A stretch of DNA of 64,000 bases from Aricia agestis (lineage: Eukaryota; Arthropoda; Insecta; Lepidoptera; Lycaenidae): assembly GCF_905147365.1 (NCBI RefSeq), contig NC_056423.1, positions 11,264,501 through 11,328,500 on the forward strand. Reading direction: 5' to 3'. Under the pieces are notes generated by a model, which was given only the letters and a program-made list of their open reading frames with translations, had not been told where the DNA came from and did no database searches. The position numbers and the translations under genes were made by a program. This document shows, one piece after another, positions 42,012-54,793 of the stretch. Numbering within the stretch: position 1 is the stretch's first letter; each line of letters starts with the position of its first letter.

Positions 42012-43271
42012 AACAACAAAGGACATAAACAATTAATAAGCTAATGACACAAACCTCTAACCGGAGCATCTTTAACTATTTTCCCTTCTTACTTTCAAAC
42101 GACATTATCACCTATTACTTTGACAATATGACTGAGACGCAACAAGAATACAATGAAATATTCATAAGAATGAAGGAGGAACTCATGTTGTCCATGAGGC
42201 CAGAAGATTCAAAATTAGTACATTTAGATAATTTAACCTATAAGGAAGTGTTCGAAGACCAAATCATATTAAAGGAGCTAAGAACCACTCATAATACCAC
42301 AAATCGAGAACAAAAGATAATGAAGCGTATGCTTAAGATATTAACAGAAAAGGACAAGGCCGGAGAAACATCAAAGAGAAAACAACAGGGGGACGGCAGC
42401 ATATACAGCAAACTAAGGGAGACTGACGCTAGAAAATTGAGGGAATCAATATCAAGAACCCCCACTCCAGAACTTCCGTCTGCTTCAGGCTCTCATAGAC
42501 CTCCTGCGGCTAAAAAAACAAGACAAGCTTCTGAATCTGGGTCAGAATCAACATCAAGAGATGCCGAAGAGCTGACCAGTCCCAGGCAGCAAGATGTCCA
42601 TATACACATAGGAGGTGATGACTATTATGGGAAATTTCCCAATCTTCCTCGGATTAGGTGCCCTCGAGATCTTTTTATCTATACCCTGAGACCCAAATAT
42701 CTCAACGACCTTCACGAAAGTGTACCCCGAGCGTTCCCCATGGATTGGCACCAAGTGTTGAAGAAAGATCCCATTGAAGCCTGGAAGGCACTTAATAGTA
42801 CAATTGTAACTTACTTAAATCAAGAATATGGATCTCAACAACTTAGTATATCCGAGGAAGACAGTGGGACAAATCGCCCCACCATCCACGCTCTCAAGAA
42901 GGAACCAGCCGAAGCAGCAGCCACCGCAGTCGAGAAAAACCTGTCAGGACAATCGACCTCAGAAGGGCCAAACAAAGGAGAAGGGTCAGTCTCCAGTCAG
43001 AGAGAGACCCTCGCAGCAATAGGAAGGCTGGAAGACCCGATCAGACAGCCAACCTCTACAGCAGTTAAAGCAAGAGGATTTGATATAAATCCCTCAGTAC
43101 AACCCCAACCCTGCGTCCCCGGCCTATCTGGTCTCACAATAACCACCAAGACATGTCAAACAACATTAGATGGGAGCAAGTCAATAGTAGAAGAGATGTC
43201 ATACGATACACTGTGATGAACTAAAGCATATGTCTCTAGCCCTGTAAATTGAACAATAAATCAAAAAAAAA
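42012..43271 (+). mobile_element. mRNA-like insertion in the transposase (copy 2/3 boundary)
   Basis: Same 1260-base insert with AACAACAAAGG start and A9 end. Confidence 0.6.
42044..43216 (+). CDS. Uncharacterised 390-aa protein (copy 2/3 boundary)
   Basis: The encoded protein is the same as at 20636-21808, uninterrupted; the alternative ATG is at 42128. Confidence 0.65.
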   Translation: MTQTSNRSIFNYFPFLLSNDIITYYFDNMTETQQEYNEIFIRMKEELMLSMRPEDSKLVHLDNLTYKEVFEDQIILKELRTTHNTTNREQKIMKRMLKILTEKDKAGETSKRKQQGDGSIYSKLRETDARKLRESISRTPTPELPSASGSHRPPAAKKTRQASESGSESTSRDAEELTSPRQQDVHIHIGGDDYYGKFPNLPRIRCPRDLFIYTLRPKYLNDLHESVPRAFPMDWHQVLKKDPIEAWKALNSTIVTYLNQEYGSQQLSISEEDSGTNRPTIHALKKEPAEAAATAVEKNLSGQSTSEGPNKGEGSVSSQRETLAAIGRLEDPIRQPTSTAVKARGFDINPSVQPQPCVPGLSGLTITTKTCQTTLDGSKSIVEEMSYDTL

Positions 43272-44604
43272 GTTAGTTGAAAAAGATGCCGAAGTTAATA
43301 ATTAAATAAAGGCTGGTTTTAACAAATCTGGACTGTACCCTGTTGATCCCAATCGTCCTAAATCAAGGCTACCCCAACAAGTGACTACCAGGCCCGAAGC
43401 AGAAATAGAGGATGCTGCATCTACAGCTATAACTAATATGTTAATGGAAATACGAAGCCCTTTAGTCATAAAAGATAGAACGAGACGAAAGAAGAGATTT
43501 ATTGTTGAACCAGGTAAGAGCGTAACTGCAGAAGATTTAAGTAAATATCAGAATGAAAAATCAGAACTGTCAAAAAGAAAGAAAACGTCAAATAAAAAAA
43601 CAGAAATTTCTAAAACGTCAAGAAAAAAATACGAAAATCTTCTTCAAAGTCAGAACCAGAACAGACGCAGCTAATACCAGATCAGACAGAGTCGATGCCA
43701 GACCAGACGCAGGGGATACTAGATCCATATTATGTTGATCCAATTCCAGACCCCTCTGGGTTATGTAACACAAACAATACAGATAGTGAAAAGTCCGTTG
43801 AAGAGGTTCATGTTCCTGTTTCCATAAGATCAACTGAGGGTAAAGGAAAAGGTGTAGGAAAAAAAACTAAACCTAAAGTAATCGAAAAACCGTTAAATGA
43901 AGAAAAACCTAACAAAAAGAGAGCCAAAAAGAGGAAATCAAAGGATTCATCTACTACTAGCATTTCGGACTGCGATATTATGAGTACACACAATGATTCC
44001 GACATAGATGACTGTGTTAGTGACGCAGAGGATGATGAATTTGATTTTGCTTTTGGGTCTAATTTAGAAAATAAAACTAAGACTGCAGATAAGACTGATT
44101 TAATTAAAACAAATGAAGAGACTGACTTAATTCCAAATGCCAAACACTTTGCTAGTCAAATATTTAATACTGACGTACACTACGAACATCATCGTGAAGA
44201 CGAGCTGATCATAAATCAGGACCACTCACATTCAGTTTGCGATGAAATGACGAATATCACAGAAAATTTCGAACACCATGAATCTCATTTGGTTATTAGC
44301 GATGACCCTCTATATAATGAAGGTGATTTCGTTTTGGTGCGTTATTTTATTAAAAAGACTTGGGACATATTATGTTGGAAATGTTCAAGAAATTAACAAA
44401 GAAATTAGCGGACGATATAAGTACACCGTAGTTTTCTTCAAAACTGTAAAAAATCCTCGTCTAGCATTTCGTAGGACAAGATTGATTGATCGTGATATTG
44501 TTGACGATTTGTCTATAGTTAAACAAATATTCCTAAAAGAATCTTCATTCAACCGAAATGAGCTCCTTTTAGCTCATGAGAGTGATATAGTGTATTTTGA
44601 ATAG
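43272..44604 (+). pseudogene. Tigger/pogo-like transposase, 3' half (copy 3)
   Basis: Same in-frame stops and frame changes as the other two copies. Confidence 0.75.
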
Positions 44605-44624
44605 GTAAGTGTTTTTTATGTATA

Positions 44625-44943
44625 GTACGGGAGCCCTAGAACATTTTTTTTTTATTACTATTAAGCGAATTTTTTGTGAGATTTCATCCGGAACCCTAAC
44701 AAGCTGATTTTTTTTGTATATTGATAGGTTAATAGTTATATAATTTAAGAGTAACATTGTCCTATAAATAGAACAATCCATATTTTAGGACCATCAAGTC
44801 AAAGTATGTAATACTTTCTATTTCTGTTAGCTACCACTTTCAAGATTTTTTGCAGATAAAAATGTTGTTCGTCTTATCAAAATGAAGCTACTCACAAAAA
44901 ATTAGCTTGATAGTAAAAAAAAATTGTTCTAGGGCTCCCGTAC
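44625..44943. mobile_element. MITE with ~55-bp inverted ends (copy 3)
   Basis: Same ends and TA flanks as copy 1. Confidence 0.85.
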
Positions 44944-45047
44944 TAGTATTGAAAGTCGATGAATGTAGTTTTAATAAAATGTAGGTATCTAGTGTAAAAA
45001 AAGTTATTATGCCAAACATATCACTGAGCAGCGGCTGTGTTTTCGGG

Positions 45048-45115
45048 TAGGTACAAACTACAAAGTAATATTTTATTAAGAAATAGGTACAAACTACAAA
45101 GTAATATTTTATTAA
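45048..45115. repeat. Two 32-bp direct repeats abutting piggyBac-1 (copy 3)
   Basis: Repeats at 45048-45079 and 45084-45115. Confidence 0.88.
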
Positions 45116-45390
45116 CCCTTTCACGCATATGGGACACATTTGTCCCCACAACATTTTTACGATTTTCTGGAGTACTGGCCAACTAAAACCTTATGTAGAT
45201 ATATTTTTTTATAATTAATGATACCTTTTCTAATTTACGCGCTGGCAACACTAAAAAAAAAACTATCTGTCAAAAATATCACACGCGCGAAAAGTGCAAA
45301 TTTTTTCCGCCATAAATATTTATTGATTTAAATTTTATTTATCCTAAGTGACTTTTTACGGCTATTCTTTTCATATTATCTTATTCATTG

Positions 45391-45583
45391 GTAAGTACAG
45401 TTATCGTTTTATTGGATGTATGTGGCTTTTTTGAGTAAAATAATGCATTTTATCTACAAATACACAAAGGGACGCGGGTGTCCCTATATGCGTCATAGGA
45501 AACTTTTTGATTGAATTTATAAAAATGTTTACATGGCTATATTTAGTATTTTATCGTGCTAATTTTATTGTATGTTATTACAG
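45391..45583 (+). other. Predicted 5'-UTR intron of piggyBac-1 (copy 3)
   Basis: GTAAGT donor and TTACAG acceptor conserved. Confidence 0.55.
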
Positions 45584-47353
45584 ATGATGTCTTCGAACAG
45601 ATTCAAAGTATTTGAGCTTCAGGACGATGTTGTTTTTCAAATCCTTACGGCTGACAACAGCGACGACGAGGACGGTTTGCTTCTTGACGAAGAAGACCAA
45701 AGTTTTTTAGCGCAAGATATGGAGGCAGGAATATCGACAACTGAAATAGAGCCCAGCACAGCGCCTCTAGAAGACAATAATATTATATTTTCTAGTCAGG
45801 AATCCAGTACGCCGAGAGCTGCAGCTGTAGCTCCTTCTTTCAACTGGCGCAAAAACTCTTATTCGCCACGCTGTTTTTCGGAGATGGCAGATTATAACTT
45901 CGGTGAAGTCCGTATATTTGATCTGAATAGTAATATAGAAATATCACCTGTGAAAATTTTCAACGCAGTTTCAGGTTTTGATAAATTGATAGACGATATT
46001 ATTATTCCTGAATCCATGCTTTACGCACAACAAAATGGCCGTTCCTTTAGTTTGCGCAATGAAGAAGCTAAAGCTTTCTTGGGAATAAATTTCATAATGG
46101 GATATCATTCCCTGCCTACATTCAGGAGCTATTGGTCTACAGATCCTGACATGGGCGTCCCTTATATAGCTAATATAATGACAATAAACCGCTTCGAGGA
46201 AATACGCAGGAACTTACATTTGAATAAAAATTCAAACCAACCAAGTTGTGCAGATCCCAATTATGACAGGGCTTACAAAATACGCCCTATTCTAGATCAT
46301 TTCAATCGAACTTTTCAAAGTGCTATGTCGAATACAAAAACCCAGGCAATAGACGAACATATGATCAAGTTCAAGGGTCATAATATAATGAAACAGTATG
46401 TCAAAAACAAACCCATAAAGTGGGGTTTCAAAATGTGGTGCAGGGCGGACTCTTCTACAGGTTATTTATTTCAATTTGATTTGTACACAGGAAAGAAAAA
46501 AAGCGGCACTGAAACGGGATTGGGTGAATCGGTAGTTTTGCAATTATCAGAAGGTTTGCAGGGTATCGGGTGTGAATTATACTTCGATAATTTTTTCAAT
46601 TCCCCTAATCTTCAATACAACTTGGCGACTATGAATATAAAAGCTTGTGGGACAGTGCGTTCAAATAGAAAAAATATACCAAGCAATATTCCGATTGACA
46701 AAAATATGAATCGTGGGGACATTTTTGCGACAAGCAGCAATGGCATATCTTTTGTAAAATGGATGGATAACAAAGCTGTATTTTTATTGACTAACTTTTT
46801 ATCACCTGTACCGACAACGACAGTAAAAAGGCGCGTGCAAGGGAAAACTGAAAAGATCAACGTAACTTGTCCTGAAATGATATCAAAATATAACAAGCAT
46901 ATGGGAGGGGTAGATTTGATGGATCAGAGAAAGGTTTGTTACGAAGTTGATCGAAAAGCCAAAATAAAATACTACCTAAGAGTGTTCTTTGATTTATTAG
47001 ATATTGCGATGAATAATTCCTACGTAATTTACTGCAAGTTACACGAAGCAAAACATATCGAAGGAAGTCTACTTTCAAGTCTAGAATTTCGTCAAGTAGT
47101 GGCTCGTTCACTCATTGGTAGTTTCTCGTCGCGACAACGAGCTTTGTCAACTGTAGTCATGACAAAAAAACGAATTACTTATTCACAAAAACGCGGAACA
47201 CCTTCGCATGTAATGGTGAAAGTAAGTAATAGGAAAAGATGCGTGCAATGTGCCAAAAGTCACATTGAAAATCGCACAAATAATACATGTCCCACGTGTA
47301 ATGTACATTTATGTTTCACAGCAGAACGGAACTGTTTTCTTGCCTTCCATTAA
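45584..47353 (+). CDS. piggyBac transposase, intact, two substitutions (copy 3)
   Basis: Two conservative changes relative to copies 1 and 2: Glu to Asp in the N-terminal LQ(E/D)DVVF and Met to Ile in FLG(M/I)NFIMG. Catalytic aspartates and zinc module are unchanged. Confidence 0.93.
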   Translation: MMSSNRFKVFELQDDVVFQILTADNSDDEDGLLLDEEDQSFLAQDMEAGISTTEIEPSTAPLEDNNIIFSSQESSTPRAAAVAPSFNWRKNSYSPRCFSEMADYNFGEVRIFDLNSNIEISPVKIFNAVSGFDKLIDDIIIPESMLYAQQNGRSFSLRNEEAKAFLGINFIMGYHSLPTFRSYWSTDPDMGVPYIANIMTINRFEEIRRNLHLNKNSNQPSCADPNYDRAYKIRPILDHFNRTFQSAMSNTKTQAIDEHMIKFKGHNIMKQYVKNKPIKWGFKMWCRADSSTGYLFQFDLYTGKKKSGTETGLGESVVLQLSEGLQGIGCELYFDNFFNSPNLQYNLATMNIKACGTVRSNRKNIPSNIPIDKNMNRGDIFATSSNGISFVKWMDNKAVFLLTNFLSPVPTTTVKRRVQGKTEKINVTCPEMISKYNKHMGGVDLMDQRKVCYEVDRKAKIKYYLRVFFDLLDIAMNNSYVIYCKLHEAKHIEGSLLSSLEFRQVVARSLIGSFSSRQRALSTVVMTKKRITYSQKRGTPSHVMVKVSNRKRCVQCAKSHIENRTNNTCPTCNVHLCFTAERNCFLAFH

Positions 47354-48648
47354 ATTTTACATTATAGTAAGTAAATAACTTAAATAAATCTTTTTTTTCG
47401 AAATCTGAGTTTCATTTCGGAATAAAAGTGATGTAAGTATTTTTTTGCGATACATTGAAAAATGTACTACCTTCACGCATATAGGGACATCCGTGTCCCA
47501 TTCAAAAAAATATAAAAATATTTATAATTGTCATGTAATATATTACTTTTATGTTCAATTAGACCAAAATAAATAAATATAAACAAATAAAATCATATTT
47601 ACTCTTTTGGACTTATTATAAACGTGTAAGGGTTAAGGAATACTTTTTGCCCGGATCGGCAATTTGTATGGGTACGACGACGGATTTTTTTGAGTTCCCA
47701 GCATTGTTCTCATAGAAAAGGTTGTTCATTTTGACGGGCTCATTTGATGGTTTTAAGGATAACGATGTTCACCCTAACAACCTGTATATTAGAAAAAAAT
47801 ATTTTTCAGCATTTTTTGACAGTTTCTTCATATTATGGTTGTTGTATTCTAATTACCTAACAGAAGGTTTTAAAGATAGCATTTAACATGACGGCTAACA
47901 AGCATTACTATTTCTTACCTGATAAGTTTGAACTTGTTTAATAAAATAAATTAGTAATTGTTACTTCAAAGTTTTATTAAGAAGTATTTGAGTTGTTTTT
48001 TTTAGATGATTGTTTAATTTTTATATTTATTTTGTTTTTTTTATAATTATTTATTTACCTATGTGCCATAATTTAGTGTAAGTACCTAAGGGTAAATGTT
48101 AACTATCCAAACTGTTTCCATAAATATGAGACATTATTATAGGTGTTGTTTGTAGTAAGTAATTATAATGTTTGTTTTTTTTTTTTTTGAGGAAATTATT
48201 GTTGTTGTTCTCACATTTTTCACTACAACGTAGTTCTATTGTTCTATATTTTTATATTGTTTTTTTTTTTTTATTTATTATTTAGATTAATAAAAAACGC
48301 GTCATTCATTTTATATTTTAGGTACATAGGCAACTTAAGGTAAATAGATAAAATCATAACTATACTGAGTCAAAATCTGTGCCATTTAGAATACATAAGT
48401 TTATAACATATTGTAATTAAGGAACTATTGCTAATACTGTATAAAAATTGTATGTTCTGTATTTAGGGGAAAAGAGACTGCTAGCCCTAACTACAGGTTT
48501 CCTAACCTATATAGGGTAGCAGGCGCTTCACCTCACTTGATTTTTATGTAGTGTCTAATAATTATTTTATTTTTTTTTTTTTTTTATTTAGCTACCTACC
48601 CTTAAATTGTTCCAAATATATCCCACATACTTCACTAAAACTATAAAG

Positions 48649-49060
48649 CAATCAAATCAAATCAAATCAAATCAAAAATATTTTTATTCGGAGTAATTTT
48701 TTTACAAAAACTTTACCGAACGTCGATACTACGGTGCCTACCACCGGTTCGGGAACTAACCCGGCGAGAAGAACCGGCGTAAGAAACTCGCACGGGGCCA
48801 TCTTTTACTAAAAAGATGGAAAATTACAATTTAAAACATATACAGTACAACACGGTCACATTAAACACCTGACCGTTATTTGAAGCATAATAATTGAGAT
48901 AGGCACTTCCGTTTCCGCAGATTTTACCTCCTTTTCTTTCCTGAATGTTGGTAGCTCTGTCAACCTTGGCGCCATCATCGAGCAGGTAGTGGGAGAATTC
49001 CCGCTCAACTATGATCATTGGCGTCTTGTTTTCCGCACCGCACAGACGTGCTTAGAAGCC
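48649..49060 (-). mobile_element. Non-LTR or SINE 3' end, minus strand (copy 3)
   Basis: Same remnant. Just beyond its 5' side, an 11-bp tandem duplication (49086-49096 and 49097-49107) is unique to this copy. Confidence 0.55.
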
Positions 49061-49197
49061 ATTGCTTATTATACCTCCTTATTATATAACTCTTAGATAA
49101 CTCTTAGTTGTATAAATTACTTAAAATTTAAAAAGTGGCATAATTTCAGTGTTGCAATTTAACCGTTTTTTTAAAGTGTTGTGATATTTCACGTAAG

Positions 49198-49322
<125 letters not shown>

Positions 49323-49488
49323 ATACTTTAATCTTAAAACAAAAGTGAATATTTTGTTTTAATAACGATTTTATCGTTCGTAATTCGTATCGTTATTTCA
49401 GTAACGAATTTACATTTGAATTTTATTTTCAATTTCGAATATTTGTAATTTTCTTTTGTTCTTTCCTAGGTTAAGGTAGCTATTTAAA

Positions 49489-50352
49489 ATGGATAAAGGA
49501 AATGAATTCGATAATGACGTTTCGGTAGTGACACCAGCTGCTAATGATTTGAAATCATCCGGTAACGGGGTTACTAAAAAGCCTTATTTTCGTGCAAGGT
49601 CATCTAGTAGCAGTAGTTCCACAAGTGATTCAAGCTCGTCATCGACTTCTATTTCACACAGCAAACGTAAATCGAGGCGCCGCCGCCACAAAAAAAGGGG
49701 GGGGCAAATACAGACAGCGCCGTGACGACCTTTTGGCTAAATTAACGCAAGAGGTTAAGGAACTTAACAAAAGGGTTAATTCTTTTGACGAAAACCGACC
49801 TGTTTTTCAAGGTCATGCAGACGATTGTTGTATCGACGACAATGTCAGTCGAGAATTATATTGCGAATCAAATGAAAACGCCTTATGCGAATCTGAAACG
49901 ACCGTTAACAATTCTTTACAACCGAATTTTGTGTTTGAAATTGAAACAAAGCTTAAAGAACCTTCCGTTCCTAAAACTTCTCCAGAGTTTTTAGCGATAT
50001 TAAATGATATTCAACATTTTAATACTAACGAATGGTCGGAAGTTCGTTATTCCGAAGTTCAAAAATCTTATATTCACACTCCAGGTTTCATCGATTTAGA
50101 GGTCAATGATGAGGTTAAAGATTTCGATTTTCTAAAAAATTTATCTCATGTGGACAAAGCATACGCGGCATTATCATATTGTGTACTGAAGCAGCGCGAA
50201 GCTTTGCAATCTGCTCTTAAGAAATTATTGCAATGGTCGCACAGTTCAAGTTTGACCCCTGAAGGTTTAAATGAAACCGTTAACGAATTGTACGTTCGTT
50301 TATCATCGTTCGTTGGTAATGATATATCGGTAACGAAATTAATGTCTGCATA
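49489..50352 (+). pseudogene. DIRS-like Gag fragment, frameshifted (copy 3)
   Basis: Same frameshift at the A/G run as copies 1 and 2. Confidence 0.6.
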
Positions 50353-50736
50353 GATGATCAACAAATCCGTGATGTTTTCCGTTTAAAAACTAAAAAAGAA
50401 CAAAATATTATTGTTGATTTTACGACCGTTATCCAGAAAAACAAAATTTTATCATCATTCAAATCATATAACAAAGTAAATAGAGCCAATAAATTATGCA
50501 CAACACACTTAAAAATTGAAGGAGAGTCGAAACCAATTTTTGTGACAGAATGTCTGACCCAAAATACCAAGAGACTATACTACCTAGCAAGAGAATTTAG
50601 CATGAAGCACGCATATGCTTACTGCTGGACAGCCCATGGGAAAGTATACCTGCGCAAAAAAGAAGGAGTCCCCTGCCGACGTATTTCATCAGAAACGGAC
50701 CTAGACAATCTTATTCAATCGCCTGATATAGTATGA
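50353..50736 (+). pseudogene. Non-LTR 1 ORF1, C-terminal fragment (copy 3)
   Basis: Same 127-codon FP-like fragment. Confidence 0.6.
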
Positions 50737-51103
50737 CTATTTAGATTTCTTCTGTATTTTAGTTATAAAAAAGTATCTCTAATGTTAATTGATATTACTT
50801 ATAATAACTTGCCTGCATTTCATATTATGTACCTACATTTAATTACTTTAACTAATATTATCTATTGGTTGTTAGTAAAAAAACTAAATTTATTATCATG
50901 TTTCACACAAACGCTATGTACAAATAATAATCTACACTCTCACAAACTAAACACAATTATAAACTCCACATCTAAAGAATGTACCCTACCTAAATTGCTT
51001 GACATATTATCAAAATATTATAATTATTATTGTATACGTCTTTCTAATACAGTGTGTAAGTGGCCAAACCTATTTTGTATGTTGTCTCTACCTCTAAGTG
51101 TAT

Positions 51104-54064
51104 ATGTACATAAAATTCGATACTATGACTAATATATCACACGATATTGATTGCATAGAGGTATCGCAATCAATAGTATGTAGCCCAGAAGAACTAAAGT
51201 ACCAATCGAAAAACTTAATTAGATCTCTTAATATTTTGCATATGAACATCAGGAGCTTAAACTGTAACTTTGACTCGTTACTACTCTTGCTGGAAAGAAT
51301 AACTGTTCAATGTGATATTATAGTGCTTACCGAGTGCTGGCTGAGTAAACTGACAACTATTCCTGAAATAAAAGGCTACATATCATATACTTCGAACTAT
51401 TACAACCAAAATGATGGTGTTACTATTTACATTAGATCGAATATTCAACATAATATAAAAACAGAAATATCTTTCAAATTAATAGATGCAAATAGCGTAA
51501 TTATTAAACTCATCGATAGCGACATTGCGATTATGGGCGTGTATCGTTCACCATCTTACAAAAATATAGATAATTTCTGCAATAGCTTGGATTCATGTTT
51601 GTTAGGACTAAAGAATGTAAAGTCAGTAATTCTAGTCGGAGATATTAATATAAATATAGCTCAAGGATGTTCTGACACAAACAGTTGTGCGTATATGGAC
51701 ACTCTAGCTATGCATGGACTACTCCCAGCGCATCTACATCCCACACGCCTAGATAGATGCTTGGATCACGTCATGGTCAAAACGGACCGTCGATCACAAA
51801 CTTTTGTCTTGGACACGTTGGTCACCGACCATGTACCAATCATATATTCTTTAGATTGCAGAGTCAAGCGTTCTCAAGTGAATATAATGCGTACCCAAAT
51901 TGACTACAATAATTTAAATAATGATATTGCATTGGCAAATTTTAGTCAGATATATCGTTCGACCGACGCGAATGTCGCAGTGTCAATGTTTGTTGACATC
52001 ATATCTAATGCGATCTCTGCAAACTCTACACAATTAAGAGTTCCGCACAAAAAACGCCCCATTAAACCTTGGCTTACTCCAGGTCTCATACGATGTATTA
52101 GAAATCGTGATAACTTACATAAAAAAGCCAAGCTTAATCCTAATAATGCTATCTTACAACTAACTTACACGAGATATCGAAATTTTTGTAACAACTTGCT
52201 TAAAAAACTAAAAATAACATATGAAAAAAATGAGTTTCAAAAATATAAAAATAATCCCAAGGGAATGTGGAGCACTATTAACAAAATAACAAATTTAAAA
52301 AATTCATACATGCCACCCACTGACCTATTAAAAGTTGCTCAGAATCCCCAAGATTCGGTAAATCAGGTAAATAACTACTTTGGAGGAATCGGTAAAACAT
52401 TAGCTGATGCAATATTAGTTAAGCGAAAAATTACTCCATTAGGCTTTGTAAATACTGCAATAAATCAACGACTCGCAGGACAGAGTGACTCCATGGTCCT
52501 AAGTAATGTTGATCACGCAGAAGTAGAAAACATAATAAAAAATCTCAAAAATGATTGTGCGACTGGTATAGATAATATTTCAACAATAGTTTTAAAAAAT
52601 GCAATGAAGTACTTAATTCCCCACATGACTTATTTATTTAATTTATGCTTTTCTACTGGCGTCTTTCCAGACGCTCTTAAAAGTGCGCTCGTTCGTCCAA
52701 TTCATAAGAATGGCAACAGGGACGTAATTAGCAACTACAGACCTATTTCTGTGCTTACGATCGTTTCTAAGGTTTTAGAAAAGCTACTTAATACTAGGTT
52801 AATTAATTTTATAAATAAACGAAACATCATTGCAGAAAATCAATATGGGTTCACAAGGGGAAAATCTACGGAAGATGCGACTCTACAGCTAAGCGAAACG
52901 ATAGCCAAGCATTTAGATAATGGAGACAAAGTGCTAGGAGTGTTTTTAGATCTATCTAAGGCCTTCGATACAGTATCTGTGCCACTTTTACTAAGTAAAT
53001 TAGAGTCTGTCGGAGTACGCGGTGTTGCTCTAGATATTTTCCGGAGTTACCTTTCCAATCGCACTCAGCGTGTAAGGATAGGAGAATATTTGAGCAGCAC
53101 AACTCAGCTCACTTATGGAGTTCCGCAAGGTAGCGTCTTGGGCCCCACCCTATTTCTGCTATATGTAAATTCATTGTGTACACTTGCCTTGAAGAATTGC
53201 AAACTGTTGAGCTACGCTGACGACACAGCCGTGATTGTTTATGGGAGCACCTGGGACAAAGTTAAGTTGCACACAGAGGCAGCTATAAGAGAGATTATGA
53301 AGTGGCTGGATGCTAATCTTTTGACGCTTAACATAGAAAAATCAAAATACATACCGTTCTCACCACGCTCCAACTCTCAGCCACCAAAAAATTTTTGTAT
53401 CATAGCTCATACATGCTCCGGAAGCTTATGTCAATGTTCGAAGCTAGCGCAAACAACTACCATCAAGTATTTGGGACTTACCTTAGACAATAATCTTTCT
53501 TGGCTGCCTTACATAATTGCTCTAACAGCGCGCTTAAGAAAGCTGATTCCCGTTTTTCGCAAACTCAAAAGCTCCGCGGATGTTGATACAATGCGGTGTG
53601 TGTACTTCGCTCTAGCTCAATCCCTCATTCAATACTGCATTGTCACGTGGGGAGGATGTGCGGCTAATACTTTGATGCCACTGGAACGAGCCCAGCGCGC
53701 CATCCTTAAAGTCATTTATGGACTTCCCCGGCGGTATAGCACCCACCAACTCTATCGCGAGTCCTCCGTGCTCACTGTGAGGCAATTATTCATAATGAAT
53801 GCAATCCTACGTAAGCATAGAGAAATACCATATGTCCAGAATAACAAACGAACAGCCTGGAAAATCTGCTCCACGCCCCGTTACCGAACCTCACTTGCTA
53901 GACGCCAATTTCACGTTATTTCCGCATACCTCTATAATACGGCAAATAAACTAAACAACATATACCCACTTACTTACCGAAAATGCAAGCAATGTTTAAA
54001 AAAATGGTTAATTACATTAGACTACAATAGTTCAGAGAAATACATGCAAAATCCATACACATAA
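51104..54064 (+). CDS. Non-LTR 1 ORF2: endonuclease and reverse transcriptase, intact (copy 3)
   Basis: One substitution, Gln to Lys in EIM(Q/K)WLDAN, about 25 residues after the YADD motif. The frame is otherwise unchanged and open. Confidence 0.9.
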   Translation: MYIKFDTMTNISHDIDCIEVSQSIVCSPEELKYQSKNLIRSLNILHMNIRSLNCNFDSLLLLLERITVQCDIIVLTECWLSKLTTIPEIKGYISYTSNYYNQNDGVTIYIRSNIQHNIKTEISFKLIDANSVIIKLIDSDIAIMGVYRSPSYKNIDNFCNSLDSCLLGLKNVKSVILVGDININIAQGCSDTNSCAYMDTLAMHGLLPAHLHPTRLDRCLDHVMVKTDRRSQTFVLDTLVTDHVPIIYSLDCRVKRSQVNIMRTQIDYNNLNNDIALANFSQIYRSTDANVAVSMFVDIISNAISANSTQLRVPHKKRPIKPWLTPGLIRCIRNRDNLHKKAKLNPNNAILQLTYTRYRNFCNNLLKKLKITYEKNEFQKYKNNPKGMWSTINKITNLKNSYMPPTDLLKVAQNPQDSVNQVNNYFGGIGKTLADAILVKRKITPLGFVNTAINQRLAGQSDSMVLSNVDHAEVENIIKNLKNDCATGIDNISTIVLKNAMKYLIPHMTYLFNLCFSTGVFPDALKSALVRPIHKNGNRDVISNYRPISVLTIVSKVLEKLLNTRLINFINKRNIIAENQYGFTRGKSTEDATLQLSETIAKHLDNGDKVLGVFLDLSKAFDTVSVPLLLSKLESVGVRGVALDIFRSYLSNRTQRVRIGEYLSSTTQLTYGVPQGSVLGPTLFLLYVNSLCTLALKNCKLLSYADDTAVIVYGSTWDKVKLHTEAAIREIMKWLDANLLTLNIEKSKYIPFSPRSNSQPPKNFCIIAHTCSGSLCQCSKLAQTTTIKYLGLTLDNNLSWLPYIIALTARLRKLIPVFRKLKSSADVDTMRCVYFALAQSLIQYCIVTWGGCAANTLMPLERAQRAILKVIYGLPRRYSTHQLYRESSVLTVRQLFIMNAILRKHREIPYVQNNKRTAWKICSTPRYRTSLARRQFHVISAYLYNTANKLNNIYPLTYRKCKQCLKKWLITLDYNSSEKYMQNPYT

Positions 54065-54619
54065 ACACACATCCACAAACTCTATCACTGCACATACGTC
54101 ATACACACATAATATAATCATACATAATCTTTTAAATAGCATGGAATGGTCATTATTTAATTTCTAATTTAATTGCATGTTATTTAAGTTATTTAATTTA
54201 ATTTCATTTCATTTGACTTATTTTAATTTGGCTTAATTTAATTTATTCGATTTGATTTAACTTAATTTAATTTGATTTGACTTGATTTAATTTAATGATA
54301 TTTATTTTGATTTAATCTTATTTGATTTCGTTTTTAATATTTAAATCAATTTTATTTTTAGTTATCACTTTTTATATTGTTTCAAAATTGTAATATCAAT
54401 CAGTAGGTAATCACATTGTACTTGTTTTTTTTTTTTTTATAAAGGTTGTTATATCCTATTGCCAGTACATCAGGCGGCTGTGACACAGTTAATACTAGTA
54501 CGGCTGCCAATGTTCCTGTAAAGTGTACCTAATGAAATGTTTTTGTTATTATGTAATATGCTAAATTGTTGTTTAATGGATTGTAAAGGTGATAATATAA
54601 AAAAAAAATAAATATTAGC

Positions 54620-54650
<31 letters not shown>

Positions 54651-54793
54651 ATTACTAGAGGCAATTTCTTTACTCACTTTTTGATCACAGATCCTGATAG
54701 TTATTTTTTAGACCAATAGTTATTTTTTATTTTCAGAAAATGTTTGAACTGTTTTTTCAGGCAATGAAAATTTAATGTACAATTATATTTTTG

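Larger units (their letters stand above)
21419..42826. repeat. Tandem macrosatellite unit, copy 2
   Basis: Second copy, 21408 bases long. It is 10 bases shorter than copy 1, explained by five fewer TA units, one fewer A in the non-LTR poly(A) tail and one extra G at 38611. A private substitution near 34855 changes Ala to Val in the dead piggyBac-2 transposase. Confidence 0.95.
45116..47632 (+). mobile_element. piggyBac-1, complete element (copy 3)
   Basis: TTAA at 45112-45115 and 47633-47636; subterminal motifs as in copy 1. Confidence 0.9.
50353..54649 (+). mobile_element. Non-LTR retrotransposon 1, 5'-truncated (copy 3)
   Basis: The poly(A) tail is A25 (54625-54649). Two substitutions just before it (near 54601 and 54622) are private to this copy. 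Confidence 0.8.
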
